A stretch of DNA of 37,824 nt from Pseudorhodobacter antarcticus (lineage in GTDB: Bacteria; Pseudomonadota; Alphaproteobacteria; Rhodobacterales; Rhodobacteraceae): contig CAMAYO010000018.1 of the NCBI GenBank assembly GCA_945862465.1, forward strand, positions 1-37,824, in the 5' to 3' direction. Shown in pieces: positions 1 through 8,384 of the stretch. How positions within the stretch are numbered: the stretch's first letter is position 1; every line of letters begins with the position of its first letter. The position numbers and the translations under genes were made by a program. The notes under the pieces were generated by a model. It was not told where the DNA came from. It saw nothing but the letters and a program-made list of their open reading frames with translations, and searched no databases.

Positions 1-84
1 CCTTTGGCCTAAGCGCCCTTGTGATTGCAACAGACGCGCCCTGCGTCTAGAAGGCGCAAACCCTTTCAGCCGCAGGAGAGACCC
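1..84. other. Leader region upstream of dapD
   Basis: No gene is supported here. The stretch contains a small hairpin, AGACGC/GCGTCT around a 5-base loop (about 31-48), followed by the dapD ribosome binding site AGGAGAG at 74-80. I could not identify a convincing -35/-10 pair, and the true promoter may lie before the window. Confidence 0.4.
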
Positions 85-909
85 ATGTCCTACGCCGCCC
101 TAGAAACCGCAATCAATTCCGCTTGGGAGGCGCGTGACGCCATCTCTCCCGCCACAAAGGGAGAAACGCGCGACGCCATCGAAGCCACGCTAGAAGCATT
201 GGACAAGGGCGCGCTGCGGGTGGCTGAAAAGCGCGGGGCGGATTGGCACGTGAACCAATGGGCCAAGAAGGCAGTGCTGCTGTCCTTCCGGCTGAACGAC
301 ATGGGCGTGATCGCTGGGGGCAATGGGGCTGCGACATGGTGGGACAAGGTGCCTTCGAAATTTGACGGCTGGGGCGAAAGCCAGTGGCGCACGGCGGGCT
401 TTCGCGCCGTGCCCGGATCAATCGTGCGGCGGTCGGCGTTTATCGGGCGCAATGTGGTGTTGATGCCGTCTTTCGTAAACGTCGGCGCCTTTGTGGATGA
501 AGGATCCATGGTCGACGGCTGGGCCACAGTGGGGTCTTGCGCGCAGATCGGCAAGAACGTGCACCTGTCGGGCGGCGTGGGCATTGGCGGCGTGCTGGAA
601 CCGATGCAGGCGGGGCCGACGATCATTGAAGATGATTGCTTTATCGGCGCGCGGTCGGAAGTGGTCGAAGGCTGTATTGTGCGCCAAGGATCGGTTCTGG
701 GCATGGGCGTTTTCATCGGCCAATCCACCAAGATCGTTGACCGTGAAACCGGCGCTGTCATGTACGGCGAGGTTCCCGCAGGATCGGTTGTGGTCGCAGG
801 GTCGATGCCGTCTAAGGGCGGGATCAACCTGTACTGTGCGGTCATCGTGAAGAAGGTTGATGCGCAAACACGGTCCAAAACCTCGATCAACGAATTGCTG
901 CGCGACTGA
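85..909 (+). CDS. dapD: 2,3,4,5-tetrahydropyridine-2,6-dicarboxylate N-succinyltransferase
   Basis: DapD transfers a succinyl group from succinyl-CoA to tetrahydrodipicolinate in the succinylase branch of the diaminopimelate/lysine pathway, in the cytosol. The 274-residue product has the usual family length. It has a helical N-terminal region (about 1-100), then imperfect hexapeptide repeats of a left-handed beta-helix (about 110-240), including [16 protein letters not shown] and the glycine-rich VGIGGVLEP stretch. I chose the ATG at 85 because AGGAGAG lies 4 bases upstream and the product then begins MSYAALE, as family members do; the open frame to position 25 is only an upstream extension. 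It is the first gene of a same-strand cluster that includes dapE, so the two likely share a transcript. Confidence 0.96.
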   Translation: MSYAALETAINSAWEARDAISPATKGETRDAIEATLEALDKGALRVAEKRGADWHVNQWAKKAVLLSFRLNDMGVIAGGNGAATWWDKVPSKFDGWGESQWRTAGFRAVPGSIVRRSAFIGRNVVLMPSFVNVGAFVDEGSMVDGWATVGSCAQIGKNVHLSGGVGIGGVLEPMQAGPTIIEDDCFIGARSEVVEGCIVRQGSVLGMGVFIGQSTKIVDRETGAVMYGEVPAGSVVVAGSMPSKGGINLYCAVIVKKVDAQTRSKTSINELLRD

Positions 910-947
910 TAAACCCGCCACAGACCCTGTGGCCGAAAGGGGCCGGA

Positions 948-1310
948 ATGACCGAGAACGAAGACACGGGCAGCGATGAAAGCGGGGCCGCGAAATCCAA
1001 GCGACCGCAGCAAGTGTTCACCTTGTTGGTCGAGGTTGGCCGCAAAACCGGTGACGGCTTGCCCGACAAGGCCACAGGGGCGGGCCTTGTGATCTATGCC
1101 AGCGGCGTGGATGAGGCGGAAGCCGTGCGCGAAACCGTGGCGATCCTAAAACAGGCCGATTTGGCCCCGCTGGATGTATCCGGCTACGGCACGATGGACG
1201 AACGCAAGGCCGGCGGGGATGAGATTGATCCCGACGAACTGGCGCTGATGGAGCGGGCTTTGAAAGAAAACTCGGTCATCGTGGCGCAGATGACGCCGTT
1301 TTTCGACTGA
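948..1310 (+). CDS. Conserved protein of unknown function between dapD and dapE
   Basis: This encodes 120 residues with a charged, disordered N-terminus (about 1-18, rich in E, D, S and K), then a compact mixed alpha/beta region. No catalytic motif, signal peptide or membrane segment is visible. AAAGG lies just upstream of the ATG. It sits 38 bases after dapD and 21 bases before dapE, so it is probably co-transcribed with them. I have the impression that small proteins of this kind occur at this place in other Rhodobacteraceae, but I do not recognise a named family. A role linked to diaminopimelate synthesis is suggested only by position. Confidence 0.8.
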   Translation: MTENEDTGSDESGAAKSKRPQQVFTLLVEVGRKTGDGLPDKATGAGLVIYASGVDEAEAVRETVAILKQADLAPLDVSGYGTMDERKAGGDEIDPDELALMERALKENSVIVAQMTPFFD

Positions 1311-1331
1311 CGCTTTGAAAGGGATACCTCC

Positions 1332-2477
1332 ATGCCCAACACCGATCCAGTTGCCCTGACGGCTTCGTTGATCCGCTGCCCTTCGGTCACGCCAGAGGAT
1401 GGCGGGGCCATGGCAATTTTGGAAGAGCTTTTGGGCACTGCGGGGTTTGAATGCCACCGCGCTGATCGCGGTGGCGTGGCAAACCTATTTGCGCGCTGGG
1501 GCAAGAAGGGGGCCAACCGCAGCTTTGGCTTTAACGGCCATGTCGATGTGGTACCGGTGGGCGACTTGGCGGCATGGACGCAAGACCCGTTCGGGGCGGC
1601 CGTGGTGGACGGGTGGATGTTCGGGCGCGGGGCAACCGATATGAAATCAGGCGTTGCGGCCTTTGCGGCGGCGGCGGTGGATTTTGTGCAAGATACACCA
1701 CCCGATGGCGCGGTGATCTTGGCGATCACGGGCGATGAAGAAGGCCCCTCGGTGGATGGCACGGTGGCGCTGCTGGACTGGATGGCCAAGCAGGGCGAGC
1801 GGATGACGGCCTGTTTGGTGGGCGAACCCACCTGTCCCAAGACCTTGGGCGATATGATGAAAATCGGCCGGCGCGGGTCGCTGACCGCTTGGATCACGGC
1901 TTACGGCGTGCAGGGCCATTCGGCCTATCCGCACCGCGCGCGCAACCCGATGAGCGCCTTGGTGCGCCTGCTTGGCACGCTTGAGGCGGAACCGTTGGAC
2001 CATGGGACAGCGCATTTTGATGCGTCAACCCTTGCGATCACCACGGTTGATTGCGGCAACCCTGCGACCAACGTGATCCCTGCCAAGGGCAATGCCACGG
2101 TGAACATCCGCTTTAACGATAGCCATTCTGGCGCAAGCCTGACGGCGTGGTTGCAAGAAAAGGCCGATGCGGTAGCGGCAGAAACCGGCGTGCGTTTTGA
2201 TCTGCGGGTGTCGATTTCGGGGGAAAGTTTCCTGACCCCCCCCGGTGCTTTCACTAACCTTGTGGCAAAAGCGGTGCAGGCTGAGACGGGGGTTGTGCCC
2301 GAAGCCTCCACTTCGGGCGGCACGTCAGATGCGCGGTTTGTAAAGGATCATTGTCCGGTGGTGGAGTTTGGGCTGGTGGGCCAAACCATGCATCAGGTGG
2401 ATGAGCGCGTCGAAGTGGCGCAGATTGTGCGGCTGAAGGCGATCTACACTCGCATCTTGCAGGACTATTTCGCTTGA
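1332..2477 (+). CDS. dapE: Succinyl-diaminopimelate desuccinylase
   Basis: DapE is an M20-family metallohydrolase that removes succinate from N-succinyl-LL-diaminopimelate to give LL-diaminopimelate. The 381-residue length is typical. Metal-site motifs are visible: NGHVDVVP (H70, D72), [10 protein letters not shown] (D103) and TGDEEGPS (catalytic E136 and metal ligand E137). A C-terminal histidine lies in [10 protein letters not shown]. The central dimerisation domain (about 180-290) includes [15 protein letters not shown]. The gene is downstream of dapD and its TGA stop overlaps the TTG start of the next gene (TTGA), implying translational coupling. Confidence 0.96.
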   Translation: MPNTDPVALTASLIRCPSVTPEDGGAMAILEELLGTAGFECHRADRGGVANLFARWGKKGANRSFGFNGHVDVVPVGDLAAWTQDPFGAAVVDGWMFGRGATDMKSGVAAFAAAAVDFVQDTPPDGAVILAITGDEEGPSVDGTVALLDWMAKQGERMTACLVGEPTCPKTLGDMMKIGRRGSLTAWITAYGVQGHSAYPHRARNPMSALVRLLGTLEAEPLDHGTAHFDASTLAITTVDCGNPATNVIPAKGNATVNIRFNDSHSGASLTAWLQEKADAVAAETGVRFDLRVSISGESFLTPPGAFTNLVAKAVQAETGVVPEASTSGGTSDARFVKDHCPVVEFGLVGQTMHQVDERVEVAQIVRLKAIYTRILQDYFA

Positions 2478-2896
2478 CAGTCACAATCGCCGAAACCCGC
2501 GACATAGCCCTGTGCCGCGCACTGCGCCGGACCGTTTTTATTGACGAACAAGGCGTGTCAGAGGCCGACGAGTTGGACGATCTCGATGAGGGTGCGATTC
2601 ACCTGCTGGCCCAGGAAGGCCGCCAAGCCATAGGATCAGCCCGCCTGTTGGTGCAGGGCGATCTGGGCAAGATTGGGCGTGTCTGCGTGCTGGCCCCCGC
2701 GCGCGGGCGCGGCATTGGCGCAGCCTTGATCCGCCACGCCGTGCAACGATTTCGGGCCGAGGCGGGTGTGACCTATGTAAAGCTGGGCGCGCAGACCCAT
2801 GCGCTGGGATTTTACGAAGCGCTTGGGTTTCACGCTGTGGGCGATGTTTACGACGATGCCGGCATTGCGCACCGCGATATGATCTTGGACCTGTAA
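2474..2896 (+). CDS. GNAT family N-acetyltransferase
   Basis: This is a 140-residue single-domain acyl-CoA N-acyltransferase of the ElaA/YjcF-like type. The acetyl-CoA pyrophosphate-binding loop is visible as RGRGIGAAL (about 76-84), preceded by a strand IGRVCVLA, and a C-terminal FYEALGF motif is typical of the fold. The N-terminal [14 protein letters not shown] segment resembles YjcF proteins. The start is TTG at 2474, overlapping the dapE stop by 4 bases, with no other nearby start. The substrate cannot be told from sequence. Its stop lies only 7 bases from the stop of the convergent RND gene. Confidence 0.85.
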   Translation: MTVTIAETRDIALCRALRRTVFIDEQGVSEADELDDLDEGAIHLLAQEGRQAIGSARLLVQGDLGKIGRVCVLAPARGRGIGAALIRHAVQRFRAEAGVTYVKLGAQTHALGFYEALGFHAVGDVYDDAGIAHRDMILDL

Positions 2897-2903
2897 GCCA
2901 GCT

Positions 2904-5900
2904 TCACGGCCGTTTCACCTTGAACACCACGCAATACAGCGCAGGCACAAACAGCAAGGTTAGCAAGGTGCCTACAATAATGCCGCCGATCATCGCATAG
3001 GCCATAGGCCCCCAAAACACTTGGCGTGAGATGGGGATAAGTGCAAGGCTCGCGGCGGCGGCTGTCAGCAAGATCGGGCGGGCGCGGCTGTCTGTGGCGT
3101 CAAACACGGCGTTCCACACCGCCAGCCCTTTGGCGCGCAACTCTTCAATCTCATGCACCAAGATGATCGAATTGCGGATCAAAATGCCCACCAAGGCCAG
3201 CACGCCCAAAATGGCCACAAAGCCCAAGGGCGCGCCTGACAACAGCAAGGCGGCCACCACGCCAATCATCCCCAAGGGGGCCACCGCCAGCACAATAAAG
3301 CTGCGCCGGAAGCTTTGCATCTGGATCATCACCAGCGTCACCATGATCAACAGCATAATCGGCACCACCGCGATGATCGGCGCTTGGCTTTCAGCACTGC
3401 TTTCGGCCGAGCCTGCCGCCTCGATGGTATATCCAGGGGGCAAGGTGGCAGCGAAGGCCGCAATCGAGGGGCCTAGCTCTTTGGTGATGGTCGCTGGTTG
3501 ATCTTTGGTCACCACGGCGGCTTTGACCGTCACTGTGGGCACGCGGTTGCGTTGCTGGATCAGCGGTTGTTCCAGTGCCCACTCCAGACTTGCAAATGAT
3601 GTCAGCGGAATGGGTTGCCCCGCCGCATTGCCCAATTGCAGGTTTTGCAACGAAGTGATCGAGGACCGATCCCCCGCTGCCCCCCGTGCCACCACGTCGA
3701 TCAGGGTTTTGCCATCGCGCAGCTCGGTCACAGTGACGCCGTCAAACAGCGTATTCAGCGCCTGAGCGACGTCGGTTTGCGTGACGCCCAATTGGCGCAG
3801 CTTGTCTTGGTCCAGCACCACGCGGGCTACACGGGCGGGTTCGTTGTAATTCTGGGTGATCATGTCCAACCGCGCATCCGCCGCCAGCACGGCTGACAGA
3901 TCGCGCCCTAGATCGCTGACCTTGTTCACATCCGGGCCCGACAGGCGGTATTGCACCGGCTTGCCAACCGGCGGCCCAAGTTCCAAAAACTTGGCGTAAA
4001 GATCCACGCCGGGCAGGGTCTTGGCATGGTCGACGACCGCCGCCTTCAATGCGTCACGCGCGCCCAAGTCGGGGGTCATCACCACAATCTGGCCGAACGT
4101 GTCGGTCGGGGTGACCGAATCAAACGCCAAGATAAAGCGCGGAGCAGAGCGGCCGACATAGGTGCTCCAATAAGATGCCTCTTGGCGGGTGGCGAGCCAT
4201 GCATCCAAATCAGCCATCACGGCATCGGTGGCTTGAAAACTGGCATTCTTGCGCAGGGTGATGTCGATGATCAGTTCGGGCCTGTCCGAGGTGGGGAAGA
4301 ACTGGCTTTCGACATAGCGCATCCCATAGATCGACCCTGCAAACATCGCCAGTGCCACCGCCACGGTCAACCATTTCGCCCGCATCACGCCGCGCAACAG
4401 CCCGTGAAAGACACGGCGCACCCGGCCCGGTTCGGCGGCATGGTGCTTCATGGTTTTGGGCAGGAACGTATAACCCAAGATCGGCGCGAACAGCACCGCC
4501 ACAATCCAAGACAGCAAAAGCGAGATGACGATCACATAGAACAACGAGATCGTGTATTCACCCGCCGCAGAGGTGTTTAGCCCAATCGGAATGAACCCCG
4601 CCATCGTCACCAAAGTGCCCGTTAGCATGGGAAAGGCGATGGACGACCAAGCCGCACTCGCCGCCTTTTCCAAGCTTTCGCCAAGTTCCAACCGCGAGAT
4701 CATGGTTTCGATTGAGATCATCGCATCATCAACCAAAAGGCCCAGCGCAATGATCAGCGCGCCCAACGAAATGCGCTGGAGGGTTATGCCCATCATTTCA
4801 AGAACCACGAAGGTCAACGCCAAAACCAAAGGGATTGTCATGGTCACCACCAAGCCCGCTCGCACCCCCAAGGACACAAAACTCACGCCCAAAACGATCA
4901 CCACCGCCTCTACCAAGGCGCGCAGGAAATGGTTGACCGATTCCTCCACCACAGTGGGTTGGTCGGCGACCTTGTGCAGATCAATGCCAATCGGCAGGGT
5001 CGGGGCCATTTGGTCCATCACATGGTCCAAAGCCTCGCCAAAGCTCAAGATATTGGCCCCCGCCCGCATCCCCACGATCAAGGCGATGGCGGGTTTGCCG
5101 TTATAGCGATAGAGCGCCTTGGCCGGATCAACATAGCCTGCCGTGACAGTCGCCACATCGGACAAAACAAAGAACGTATCGCCCACGCGCAAGGTGGTGG
5201 CGGCCAGTTCTTGCGCCCCGGTAAAGCTGCCCGATACCCGCACCGTGACCTTTTCACCCGCCGTGCGGATCACACCTGAAGGCACGATGGCGTTCTGGCG
5301 GGACAAGGTGTTCAGCACAGCCGCCGCATCCAGCCCCAGCGCGGCCAGTTTGCGGGCAGAGAATTCCAGATAGATCACAGGGTCTTGCGTGCCAACCAAA
5401 TCGACCTTGCCCGTGTCACCCAGTTGCAAGACGGCACTTTGCACGGTCTCGGCCCAATGCTTCGCCTCTGACGGGGTAAAGCCGTCATAGGTGAAGGCAT
5501 AGATATTACCATAGACATCGCCGAAGCTGTCGTTATAGGCGAAGCCCTTGAATTCATTTGGGAAAGATTGGCCAATGTCACCCATCATGTTGCGCACGCG
5601 CTGCCATGTCGCCGCCACAGCGGGGGCCTTGGTTTCGGCGGTCAGCTCTACATAGACTGTGGCAAGGCCCGGTTTGGTTTCTGACCTTGTGTATTTGAGG
5701 TTCTCAAGCTCTTGCAGCTTCTTTTCGATGCGCTCGGTGACTTGGGTGACGGTCTCTTGCGCCGTGGCGCCGGGAAGAGCCGCTTGAATGATCATGGTTT
5801 TGACGGTGAAGGACGGGTCCTCTTCACGGCCCAACTGCATATAGGCGAATGCACCGGCAAGCGTCGAGACAAGCATTAGATACCAGATCATCGACGTGTG

Positions 5901-5933
5901 GCGCAGAGCCCAGTCTGAAAGGTTAAAGCGCAT
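2904..5933 (-). CDS. RND-family efflux transporter, inner-membrane pump subunit
   Basis: This is a 1009-residue AcrB/HAE1-like proton-driven pump. An N-terminal membrane helix (about 12-32) is followed by a large periplasmic region beginning REEDPSFTVKTM. A membrane bundle comes around 330-480, with LGLLVDDAMISIE in helix 4 carrying the paired aspartates of the proton relay. A second periplasmic domain and a second bundle (about 835-1000) follow. I prefer the ATG at 5933, which overlaps the upstream adaptor's stop as TGATG, over a TTG one codon earlier. It is the last gene of a three-gene operon with two adaptor genes. No outer-membrane channel gene is adjacent, so a shared TolC-like protein is presumably used. 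The substrate is unknown. Confidence 0.95.
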   Translation of the reverse strand: MRFNLSDWALRHTSMIWYLMLVSTLAGAFAYMQLGREEDPSFTVKTMIIQAALPGATAQETVTQVTERIEKKLQELENLKYTRSETKPGLATVYVELTAETKAPAVAATWQRVRNMMGDIGQSFPNEFKGFAYNDSFGDVYGNIYAFTYDGFTPSEAKHWAETVQSAVLQLGDTGKVDLVGTQDPVIYLEFSARKLAALGLDAAAVLNTLSRQNAIVPSGVIRTAGEKVTVRVSGSFTGAQELAATTLRVGDTFFVLSDVATVTAGYVDPAKALYRYNGKPAIALIVGMRAGANILSFGEALDHVMDQMAPTLPIGIDLHKVADQPTVVEESVNHFLRALVEAVVIVLGVSFVSLGVRAGLVVTMTIPLVLALTFVVLEMMGITLQRISLGALIIALGLLVDDAMISIETMISRLELGESLEKAASAAWSSIAFPMLTGTLVTMAGFIPIGLNTSAAGEYTISLFYVIVISLLLSWIVAVLFAPILGYTFLPKTMKHHAAEPGRVRRVFHGLLRGVMRAKWLTVAVALAMFAGSIYGMRYVESQFFPTSDRPELIIDITLRKNASFQATDAVMADLDAWLATRQEASYWSTYVGRSAPRFILAFDSVTPTDTFGQIVVMTPDLGARDALKAAVVDHAKTLPGVDLYAKFLELGPPVGKPVQYRLSGPDVNKVSDLGRDLSAVLAADARLDMITQNYNEPARVARVVLDQDKLRQLGVTQTDVAQALNTLFDGVTVTELRDGKTLIDVVARGAAGDRSSITSLQNLQLGNAAGQPIPLTSFASLEWALEQPLIQQRNRVPTVTVKAAVVTKDQPATITKELGPSIAAFAATLPPGYTIEAAGSAESSAESQAPIIAVVPIMLLIMVTLVMIQMQSFRRSFIVLAVAPLGMIGVVAALLLSGAPLGFVAILGVLALVGILIRNSIILVHEIEELRAKGLAVWNAVFDATDSRARPILLTAAAASLALIPISRQVFWGPMAYAMIGGIIVGTLLTLLFVPALYCVVFKVKRP

Positions 5934-7006
5934 CAATTTGCCCCCACGTCGCCAGTGCTGCCAATTGCGGCACCCACTGTTTGCCCCGCGATAAGCGAGG
6001 TCACCCCGCGCACCACAATTTCATCGCCCGCCGTCAGGCCGCTGGTCACGATCACATGATCGCCCAATGCGGCGCCCAGCGTCACGGCAACACGGTCAAC
6101 CTTGCGCCCTGCGCCCACACGCCAGACCTGCGGCGCATCTTGGGGGCCGATAAGTGCCTTTTGTGGGATTGTGATCACAGACTGGCTTTGCACGGCCAAT
6201 TGGGCCGAGATCAGGCTGCCCAACCGATAGGTTGGCGATGGGTCAATCAAGGTCAGATGGATGCGGCGGCTGCGTGTGCCCGTTCCAGCCGAAGGATCAA
6301 TACGCGCCAGTTGGCCACGGATGGGCGCGGTGCCACGGCTTGTGACAGTGAACTCATCGCCCAGTCGCATCAGCGACAGGGTTTCGGGCGGAACGTCCAG
6401 CACTGCTTCGCGACCGGTCAGGCTTGCCAGCGTCAAAATCGGGGTTCCGACTGACACAACCGTGCCCGGATCGACCAAGGTCGCCGTCACCACCCCATCC
6501 ATCGGTGCTGTAAGTGCGCTGTAGCTGGCGGCATCCTTGGCGCGGGCCAAATCGGCCTCGGCCGCAACAACACCGGCCTTGGCCGTATCCAGCGCCGCCT
6601 GCGCTTGTTCTTGCTGCGCCGTCGCTGCGACACCACGCTTCACAAGGGCCGCGATGCGCTCAAAACTTTGCGCGGCAAAAAGCCCCCGCGCCTGCGCGCC
6701 TTGCAGGGCGGCCTGGGCGGCGGACACATCTTCGTCCAAACTCACTTGGTCCAAAGTCGCCATCACCGTGCCCTGCGTGACGCGGTCGCCCGCGGCCACC
6801 GCCAAAGTGGCAACGCGACCCAGTGTCAGGAAGGCAAGGGTGGTGGTCATCTGTGCTTCGACAGTGCCAGTGAAAAGGCGCGATTGCGCTGAACCGGCGG
6901 TGACAATTTCCGAAACGACTGGGCGCGCAATCTTGGCGGCGGGCAGTTCGGTTTCAGCAAAGGCTGGATTGGCCAGCACGGAAAGGACCAAAATACAAAA
7001 ACGCAT
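5933..7006 (-). CDS. RND efflux periplasmic adaptor (membrane fusion protein), second of two
   Basis: This is a 357-residue HlyD/AcrA-type adaptor. The start at MRFCILVLS gives a clear signal peptide ending near PAFA-ET (about residue 17). The lipoyl-like half motif GRVATLAVAAGDRVTQGTVMA is followed by an alanine-rich alpha-hairpin (about 75-145), the second lipoyl half SALTAPMDGVVTATLVDPG, and the beta-barrel and membrane-proximal domains. The start codon overlaps the stop of the preceding adaptor gene by one base (TGATG), and its own stop overlaps the pump start the same way. All three proteins are therefore translationally coupled. The longer open frame upstream reads through the previous gene and is not used. 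Confidence 0.9.
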   Translation of the reverse strand: MRFCILVLSVLANPAFAETELPAAKIARPVVSEIVTAGSAQSRLFTGTVEAQMTTTLAFLTLGRVATLAVAAGDRVTQGTVMATLDQVSLDEDVSAAQAALQGAQARGLFAAQSFERIAALVKRGVAATAQQEQAQAALDTAKAGVVAAEADLARAKDAASYSALTAPMDGVVTATLVDPGTVVSVGTPILTLASLTGREAVLDVPPETLSLMRLGDEFTVTSRGTAPIRGQLARIDPSAGTGTRSRRIHLTLIDPSPTYRLGSLISAQLAVQSQSVITIPQKALIGPQDAPQVWRVGAGRKVDRVAVTLGAALGDHVIVTSGLTAGDEIVVRGVTSLIAGQTVGAAIGSTGDVGAN

Positions 7007-8058
7007 CACTGCCCCCCTGCAAGGATGGTCACGCTGCGGCCGGCAAACAAAAGCTGCGATCCTGCGGTGACAATCACATCGCCCGCTTGCACCCCATCCG
7101 ACAGGGTGACGCTGTCGCCGCCATAGGCGCTGACGGTGACGGGCACTTGGGCCACTGTCAGCACCGCAGGGTCCACTTTCCAAACCGCAGGGCGGCCCGC
7201 AAGCCAGCTTAGGGCTGACCAAGGCACCGTGATGGCTGCGGGATGCGGCACGTTCAGGCGGCCCACAACTGCCGTGCCAAAGACCACGCCCTCAGGGGCC
7301 TTGGTATCGAGCTTGACCTTGACCACGACAGCACCGGTGTGGGCATCAACCAAGGGGGACACCTCGGAGATCGTGCCGGTGAGCGTTCGGTCGGGCTGAT
7401 CCATCGGGGTCAGTGTGACGGGGCTGCCCAAAAAGGCCTCTAGCGCCACACCATCTGGCGCGTTGAACACACCCTCTAACCCGCCACTGGCCGCGATGGT
7501 CAGCACCTTTTGCCCCGGATTGGCGACATCGCCCGGATCGGCCCAGCGCGTGGTGATCGTGCCGTCGCTGGGCGCGCGAAGCACGGTGTTGTCTTGCATC
7601 AGACGCGCCTTGGCGACTTGTGCTGTGGCTTGGTCATGGCTGGCTTGGGCGGCGAACAACGACTTGGTGGTGACTTCGACATCGGCGCGCGTGCTGACCC
7701 CGCTTTTCAGCAAGCCTGCCGCGCGGTCGCTGGCTTGTTGCGCTTGCCGCAGGGCGGCATCTGCGCCGTCCAAATTGGCCAAAGCAGCGCGCAGGACGGC
7801 ATCGGCTTGGGTCGGATCGACCCGTGCAAGGTCTTGGCCCTTGGACACAGTGTCACCCTCTGCCACAGCCACCGAGATCACCCTTCCCCCTTGCGGGAAA
7901 GCCACAGGAAAGGAATTGACGGCCTGCAACGTGCCCGCAAGCGCCACTTCCACGGGCAGACGGGTCGGGCTGGCGGTCACCGTTTGAACCGGTAGGGGGT
8001 CTGCAAAAGCTGCAGGGGCACAAAGGGCTACGGCAGATAGGAATAGGATGCGATGCAT
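7006..8058 (-). CDS. RND efflux periplasmic adaptor (membrane fusion protein), first of two
   Basis: This 350-residue adaptor differs from the one encoded downstream. The signal peptide is MHRILFLSAVALCAPAAFA, with cleavage after FA. Lipoyl halves are visible at GGRVISVAVAEGDTVSKGQDLA and TVLRAPSDGTITTRWADPGD, flanking a coiled hairpin (about 75-140). I chose the ATG at 8058 because it gives a normal signal peptide; a TTG at 8085 is possible but adds nine residues before it. It is the first gene of the operon. Two adaptors with one RND pump resemble the Pseudomonas TriABC arrangement, in which both adaptors are needed. Whether that holds here is inference. Confidence 0.88.
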   Translation of the reverse strand: MHRILFLSAVALCAPAAFADPLPVQTVTASPTRLPVEVALAGTLQAVNSFPVAFPQGGRVISVAVAEGDTVSKGQDLARVDPTQADAVLRAALANLDGADAALRQAQQASDRAAGLLKSGVSTRADVEVTTKSLFAAQASHDQATAQVAKARLMQDNTVLRAPSDGTITTRWADPGDVANPGQKVLTIAASGGLEGVFNAPDGVALEAFLGSPVTLTPMDQPDRTLTGTISEVSPLVDAHTGAVVVKVKLDTKAPEGVVFGTAVVGRLNVPHPAAITVPWSALSWLAGRPAVWKVDPAVLTVAQVPVTVSAYGGDSVTLSDGVQAGDVIVTAGSQLLFAGRSVTILAGGQ

Positions 8059-8210
8059 TTTGAATATCTGTTTGAAAAAGGACAAAGAATTAGATTCGAT
8101 CAGAATATTCGTAACAAACTATAGAAACAACTTTCGCGCAAGGGGATAGGCTGAACCTTTATCAGGCCTTGATCACAAACGCGAAACCGCTGCGCCGCAT
8201 ATCAAACCGC
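8059..8210. other. Upstream region of the RND efflux operon
   Basis: This is AT-richer than the flanking genes. On the minus strand a TATAGT box lies about 70 bases before the first adaptor ATG, but I see no well-spaced -35. An 8-base palindrome GAATATTC lies about 40 bases upstream of the start and could be part of a repressor site. There is no regulator gene beside the operon. Confidence 0.35.
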
Positions 8211-8244
8211 AAATTTAAGGGCCTAGGCATTTCTGCCTAAGCCC
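8211..8244 (-). terminator. Terminator of the tRNA-Arg gene
   Basis: Read on the minus strand, an 11-base arm (GGGCTTAGGCA) pairs with TGCCTAGGCCC around a 4-base loop with one mismatch, followed by TTAAATTT. It starts about 10 bases after the encoded CCA end of the tRNA, as expected for a monocistronic tRNA unit. Confidence 0.7.
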
Positions 8245-8254
8245 CTGAATTTAA

Positions 8255-8331
8255 TGGTGGACCCGGAGCGATTCGAACGCCCGACCCTTAGATTCGTAGT
8301 CTAATGCTCTATCCAGCTGAGCTACGAGTCC
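8255..8331 (-). tRNA. tRNA-Arg (anticodon ACG)
   Basis: The 77-base gene includes an encoded CCA end. The acceptor arm GGACTCG pairs with CGGGTCC with one G-T wobble. The anticodon arm TTAGA/TCTAA encloses the loop CTACGAA with anticodon ACG, which reads CGN arginine codons after A34 deamination to inosine. The T-loop is TTCGAAT, closed by GGGCG/CGCTC. It lies between the kinase gene and the efflux operon, with its own promoter and terminator. Confidence 0.97.
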
Positions 8332-8342
8332 ACAGTGCGGCG

Positions 8343-8371
8343 GATTTAGACGCAGTGGCGCGCCATTGCAA
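8343..8371 (-). promoter_or_regulatory. Promoter of tRNA-Arg
   Basis: On the minus strand, TTGCAA and TAAATC are separated by exactly 17 bases. The -10 ends 11 bases before the tRNA 5' end, which would give a leader of about five bases. Both boxes match the sigma-70 consensus only partly, but the position fits a tRNA gene. Confidence 0.5.
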
Positions 8372-8384
8372 GGGCGAAAGCGCA

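Noticed and set aside
90-1013. Long open frame on the minus strand across dapD
   Set aside because: It is antisense to a well-supported dapD gene, and its translation is rich in Ser, Pro and Arg with no family resemblance. High GC content opens such frames by chance.
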